Assembly: GCF_963676855.1 (NCBI RefSeq)
Contig: NZ_OY781460.1
Coordinates: 2,889,501-2,953,500, forward strand
Reading direction: 5' to 3'
From: an uncultured Anaeromusa sp.
GTDB taxonomy: Bacteria > Bacillota > Negativicutes > Anaeromusales > Anaeromusaceae
DNA: 64,000 nucleotides
Below are positions 61,455 to 64,000 of the stretch, piece by piece. The notes under the pieces were generated by a model, which worked only from the letters and a program-made list of their open reading frames with translations, was not told the origin of the DNA and ran no database searches. Within the stretch, counting starts at the first letter, position 1, and every line of letters starts with the position of its first letter. The translations under genes and the position numbers were made by a program.

Positions 61455-62042
61455 CTAATCCAAGCTGCCCTTCGTCGAAAGAACGCCCCTAACCCGGCTG
61501 TCTTTAGCCATAGCGTCCGCCAGTGCCCGTCCCAACGCTTTAAAGATGGCTTCTACCATATGATGGGCGTTTTTACCGGACAACAAGCGCACATGCAAGG
61601 TCAGCCCGGCATGCACCGACAAGGCCCGCAAAAACTCTTCGACCAGCTCCAAGTCAAACTCGCCTACCTTGCCAACGGGCAGATGTGCATCAAAAACAAG
61701 ATATGGTCGGCCACTGATATCCAAGCTGACCATCGCCAAAGCCTCGTCCATCGGCACAAAGGCTGTGCCATAGCGCGCTATGCCGGCTTTATCTCCCATC
61801 GCCTGCTGCAGCGCTTGCCCCAGGCAAATGCCGGTATCTTCCACCGTATGGTGACCGTCCACTTCCAGGTCGCCCTGCACTTCCAACTGCAAGCCAAAAA
61901 AGCCGTGCCGTCCCAGTAATATCAGCATATGGTCAAAAAAGCCAAGACCTGTTTGCACCATCGGTGTTTTCGGCTCATCCAGCTGCACCGAAAGGCAAAT
62001 CTTGGTTTCCGCTGTGCGGCGCTCCACCGCAGCCGTGCGCAC
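61455..62042 (-). CDS. hisB: imidazoleglycerol-phosphate dehydratase
   Basis: About 195 residues, monofunctional type. TGLGFFDHMLILLGRHGFF, DLEVDGHHTVEDTGICLGQALQ, DISGRPYLVFDA and NAHHMVEAIFKALGRAL carry the manganese-binding His and Glu residues. The GTG at 62042 overlaps the hisC stop (TAGTG) and has GGGAGAG seven bases before it; the open frame extends to a TTG at 62057. Confidence 0.97.
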   Translation of the reverse strand: MRTAAVERRTAETKICLSVQLDEPKTPMVQTGLGFFDHMLILLGRHGFFGLQLEVQGDLEVDGHHTVEDTGICLGQALQQAMGDKAGIARYGTAFVPMDEALAMVSLDISGRPYLVFDAHLPVGKVGEFDLELVEEFLRALSVHAGLTLHVRLLSGKNAHHMVEAIFKALGRALADAMAKDSRVRGVLSTKGSLD

Positions 62043-63094
62043 TAGCTTCTCTCCCAAAAGGCCCGCATTTCGCGCAGCAACGCATCATTCTCCATAGAGT
62101 TGCCTACGCTGATACGAAAGCAGTCTCTTAAATCGCCGCCAAAATTGCGAATACAAATGCGTTTTTCCATTAAATACGCTACCATGTCTTGCGTTTGAGC
62201 GCTGCGGCCAAAGATGAAATTCGTCTCCGAAGGATACACTGTCAGGGCTGGAATTTTAGCCAGCTCCACCGCCAAACGCTTGCGTTCCAACACCAAGGTG
62301 TCAATCAAAGGCTGAAACTCGTCACGCATTTGCCACACTGTTTCCGCAACCACCAAAGAGATAGCGCTCACATGATAGGGCATCATCAACTTGCTGATCA
62401 TCGTCGTAACCTGTGCATCGGCCAGCATGTAGCCCACCCGCGCCGCCGCCAGTCCATAGGCTTTGGAGAAGGTTCTGGCCACAATAAGATGTCTGTATTT
62501 CGGCAGCAAATCCACTACAGACTCCCCATAAAATTCCATATACGCTTCATCAGCCACTACCGGACAAGGTGCACCGGCAATAATACGCTCGATTTCCTCG
62601 CGCGGCGTCACCGACCCTGTGGGATTATTGGGATTACAAAGCAAAATCAACGCGGCGTTGTTCTCTCTGGCCGCTTGCAAAACTTTGGCCGCATCCAGCT
62701 GGTATTGCTCATTGAGAGGAACCGGCACAGCCACGCTGTCCGTGATTTTCGCGTAAATGCCATACATGGAAAAAGAAGGCGTCGGGTAGACAATTCCTCG
62801 CCCTGGTCCTCCCAAAGCATGACAGATTGCAGCCAAAATCTCGCTGGAACCGCCGCCTACCTGTACCTCTTCTACCGCTAACCCATACGACTCAGCCAGC
62901 ATCTCCCGCAACCCTATTTTCCCCAAATCAGGATAACGATTGAACGCTAAACAAGCCAAACGGTCTTCCACTCGTTCCGCCACCCGAGGCGGCAGATTAA
63001 AAGGGCTTTCGTTAGCATCCAGTTTTACAGCCCAATCGCTTTCTTCCACATTATATACCGGCAGTTCTTCCAAACCGGGACGATACGTCCACAT
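62042..63094 (-). CDS. hisC: histidinol-phosphate aminotransferase
   Basis: 350 residues, PLP fold type I. KLDANESPFNLPP, GGGSSEILAAICHALGG, YPTPSFSMYGIY, LLCNPNNPTGSVTPREEIERI, VADEAYMEFYG and the PLP lysine in ARTFSKAYGLAAARVGYM are all present. The ATG overlaps the hisD stop (TGATG). GAGGAGG lies upstream. Confidence 0.98.
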   Translation of the reverse strand: MWTYRPGLEELPVYNVEESDWAVKLDANESPFNLPPRVAERVEDRLACLAFNRYPDLGKIGLREMLAESYGLAVEEVQVGGGSSEILAAICHALGGPGRGIVYPTPSFSMYGIYAKITDSVAVPVPLNEQYQLDAAKVLQAARENNAALILLCNPNNPTGSVTPREEIERIIAGAPCPVVADEAYMEFYGESVVDLLPKYRHLIVARTFSKAYGLAAARVGYMLADAQVTTMISKLMMPYHVSAISLVVAETVWQMRDEFQPLIDTLVLERKRLAVELAKIPALTVYPSETNFIFGRSAQTQDMVAYLMEKRICIRNFGGDLRDCFRISVGNSMENDALLREMRAFWERS

Positions 63095-64000
63095 CAGTCA
63101 TTCCTCCTCACCTTCACTGCATTCGCATGAGCCTGCAGGCCTTCCGCTTCCGCTAAACGGATAACATCATCCGCCACGGCGGTCAGCGCTTCTTGCGTAT
63201 ACGCAATCAAGCTGGTTTTCTTCATAAACGTCTCTACGTTGAGTACCGAATAGAACCTTGCCGTGCCGCCTGTGGGCAGTACATGGTTGGGGCCGGCGAA
63301 ATAATCTCCCAAAGGTTCCGGTGAGTAGGGACCTAAAAAGATAGCTCCTGCGTGCCGCAATTGCGGCAGAAGGGCAAACGGCTGCGCGGTCAGCACTTCC
63401 AAGTGCTCCGGTGCGGCCACATTGGCCAGTTCCGCCGCTTCCTCTAGAGAGCTCGCCACCAAAATTAGACCGTTTTTTCCCAAAGCCGCCGCCGCCATCT
63501 CGCGCCGCGGCAAAAGCGCCAACTGACGCTCCAGCTCGGTTTCCACCGCTGCCGCCAATTTTTCGCTGTCCGTAAGCAGCACACTCGAAGCCAACACATC
63601 GTGTTCGGCCTGGCTAAGCATATCAGCAGCAATATAATCCGCCCGTGCGCTGTCGTCTGCTAAAATCAAAATCTCGCTGGGCCCAGCTAGCATATCAATA
63701 TCACAATGGCCGTAAACAGCTTTCTTGGCCAAAGTAACAAAAATATTTCCAGGTCCGGTTATTTTGTCCACTTTGGGCACGGTTTCCGTACCAAAGGCCA
63801 GCGCAGCTATGGCTTGGGCGCCACCTACTTTAAATACCCGATGTACTCCCGCTTCGCGCGCCGCCGCCAGCACGCAGGTTGCTAACCGGCCTTGACGGTC
63901 TGGCGGAGCTACCATGATAATTTCCTGCACACCTGCAACCGCCGCTGGAACCGCGTTCATGATAACTGACGAAGGATAGGTGGCCGTACCGCCTGGCACA
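63094..64000 (-). CDS. hisD: histidinol dehydrogenase, N-terminus cut by window edge
   Basis: About 302 codons visible, open at the right edge; by comparison with the usual length of about 430, some 120 N-terminal residues are missing. Visible signatures: PGGTATYPSSVIMNAVPA, KITGPGNIFVTLAKK, DIDMLAGPSEILILAD, AEHDVLASSVLLTDS and the C-terminal GPYSPEPLGDYFAGPNHVLPTGGTARF with zinc-binding His. Final two oxidations of histidine synthesis. Confidence 0.97.
   Translation of the reverse strand, partial: VPGGTATYPSSVIMNAVPAAVAGVQEIIMVAPPDRQGRLATCVLAAAREAGVHRVFKVGGAQAIAALAFGTETVPKVDKITGPGNIFVTLAKKAVYGHCDIDMLAGPSEILILADDSARADYIAADMLSQAEHDVLASSVLLTDSEKLAAAVETELERQLALLPRREMAAAALGKNGLILVASSLEEAAELANVAAPEHLEVLTAQPFALLPQLRHAGAIFLGPYSPEPLGDYFAGPNHVLPTGGTARFYSVLNVETFMKKTSLIAYTQEALTAVADDVIRLAEAEGLQAHANAVKVRRND

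Noticed and set aside
62189..62881. 230-codon open frame antisense to hisC
   Set aside because: hisC has all PLP-enzyme motifs on the other strand; the antisense frame has none of its own.
1..64000. tRNA, rRNA and CRISPR arrays
   Set aside because: None seen; the only tRNA-like structure is within ssrA and no regularly spaced repeats occur.

Overview
The window looks like chromosome from a Gram-negative-type (diderm) Firmicute, most likely Negativicutes of the Sporomusa/Anaeromusa kind. An RND/MFP/TolC efflux system sits beside Firmicute-type features: strong AGGAGG ribosome sites, GEMM (c-di-GMP-I) and TPP riboswitches, YitT, RecD2, an ssrA/smpB/rnr set and two ABC-F ATPases. The lineage is inferred from gene content and was not tested by phylogeny. 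Transporters for dicarboxylates, acetate and amino acids suggest an anaerobic fermenter.

Layout. 1-4.2 kb: an AT-rich end with a partial chemoreceptor (MCP) behind a c-di-GMP riboswitch, an ISL3 transposase remnant, an SPFH protein and ssrA (tmRNA). 4.3-10.3 kb: a diguanylate cyclase, a GH18 glycosidase, a macro-domain protein, ModA, an amino-acid binding protein, a charged exported protein and a hemolysin-III-like protein. 10.4-16.3 kb: RND pump, adaptor and TolC. 16.3-21.7 kb: M29 aminopeptidase, DppD/DppF ATPases, YitT and an MFS exporter. 21.8-22.3 kb: a second c-di-GMP riboswitch whose only target is a 48-codon gene. 22.3-28.7 kb: two small proteins, an amino-acid ABC operon, a Rossmann-MCP fusion and an ABC-F ATPase. 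28.8-31.7 kb: a TPP riboswitch with cytX-thiM-thiW. 31.8-38.3 kb: acetate, DASS and Dcu transporters, a BFD-like ferredoxin, bioA and an inositol-phosphatase-family protein. 38.4-41.8 kb: an NtrC-type regulator, MarR and unknown genes. 42-46 kb: smpB, rnr, thioesterase and esterase. 46-51.2 kb: an MCP, two tandem HD-GYP proteins and secG. 51.2-56.3 kb: comF, recD2 and an ABC-F ATPase. 56.4-57.6 kb: encapsulin and its ferritin-like cargo. 57.9-64 kb: a his operon (hisD-C-B-H-A-F-IE) ending in a SagB-like flavoprotein.

How the genes work together. Cyclic-di-GMP recurs: one GGDEF synthase, two HD-GYP hydrolases and two c-di-GMP riboswitches, one in front of a chemoreceptor and one in front of a tiny unknown gene. 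Trans-translation is represented by ssrA, smpB and rnr. The strongest regulatory signal is a Pho-box-like direct repeat placed exactly 10 nt before the -10 element at three promoters: tolC, the MFP-RND unit and the small charged exported protein. This suggests one PhoB/OmpR-class regulator controls an envelope or efflux regulon. No gene for such a regulator is in the window.
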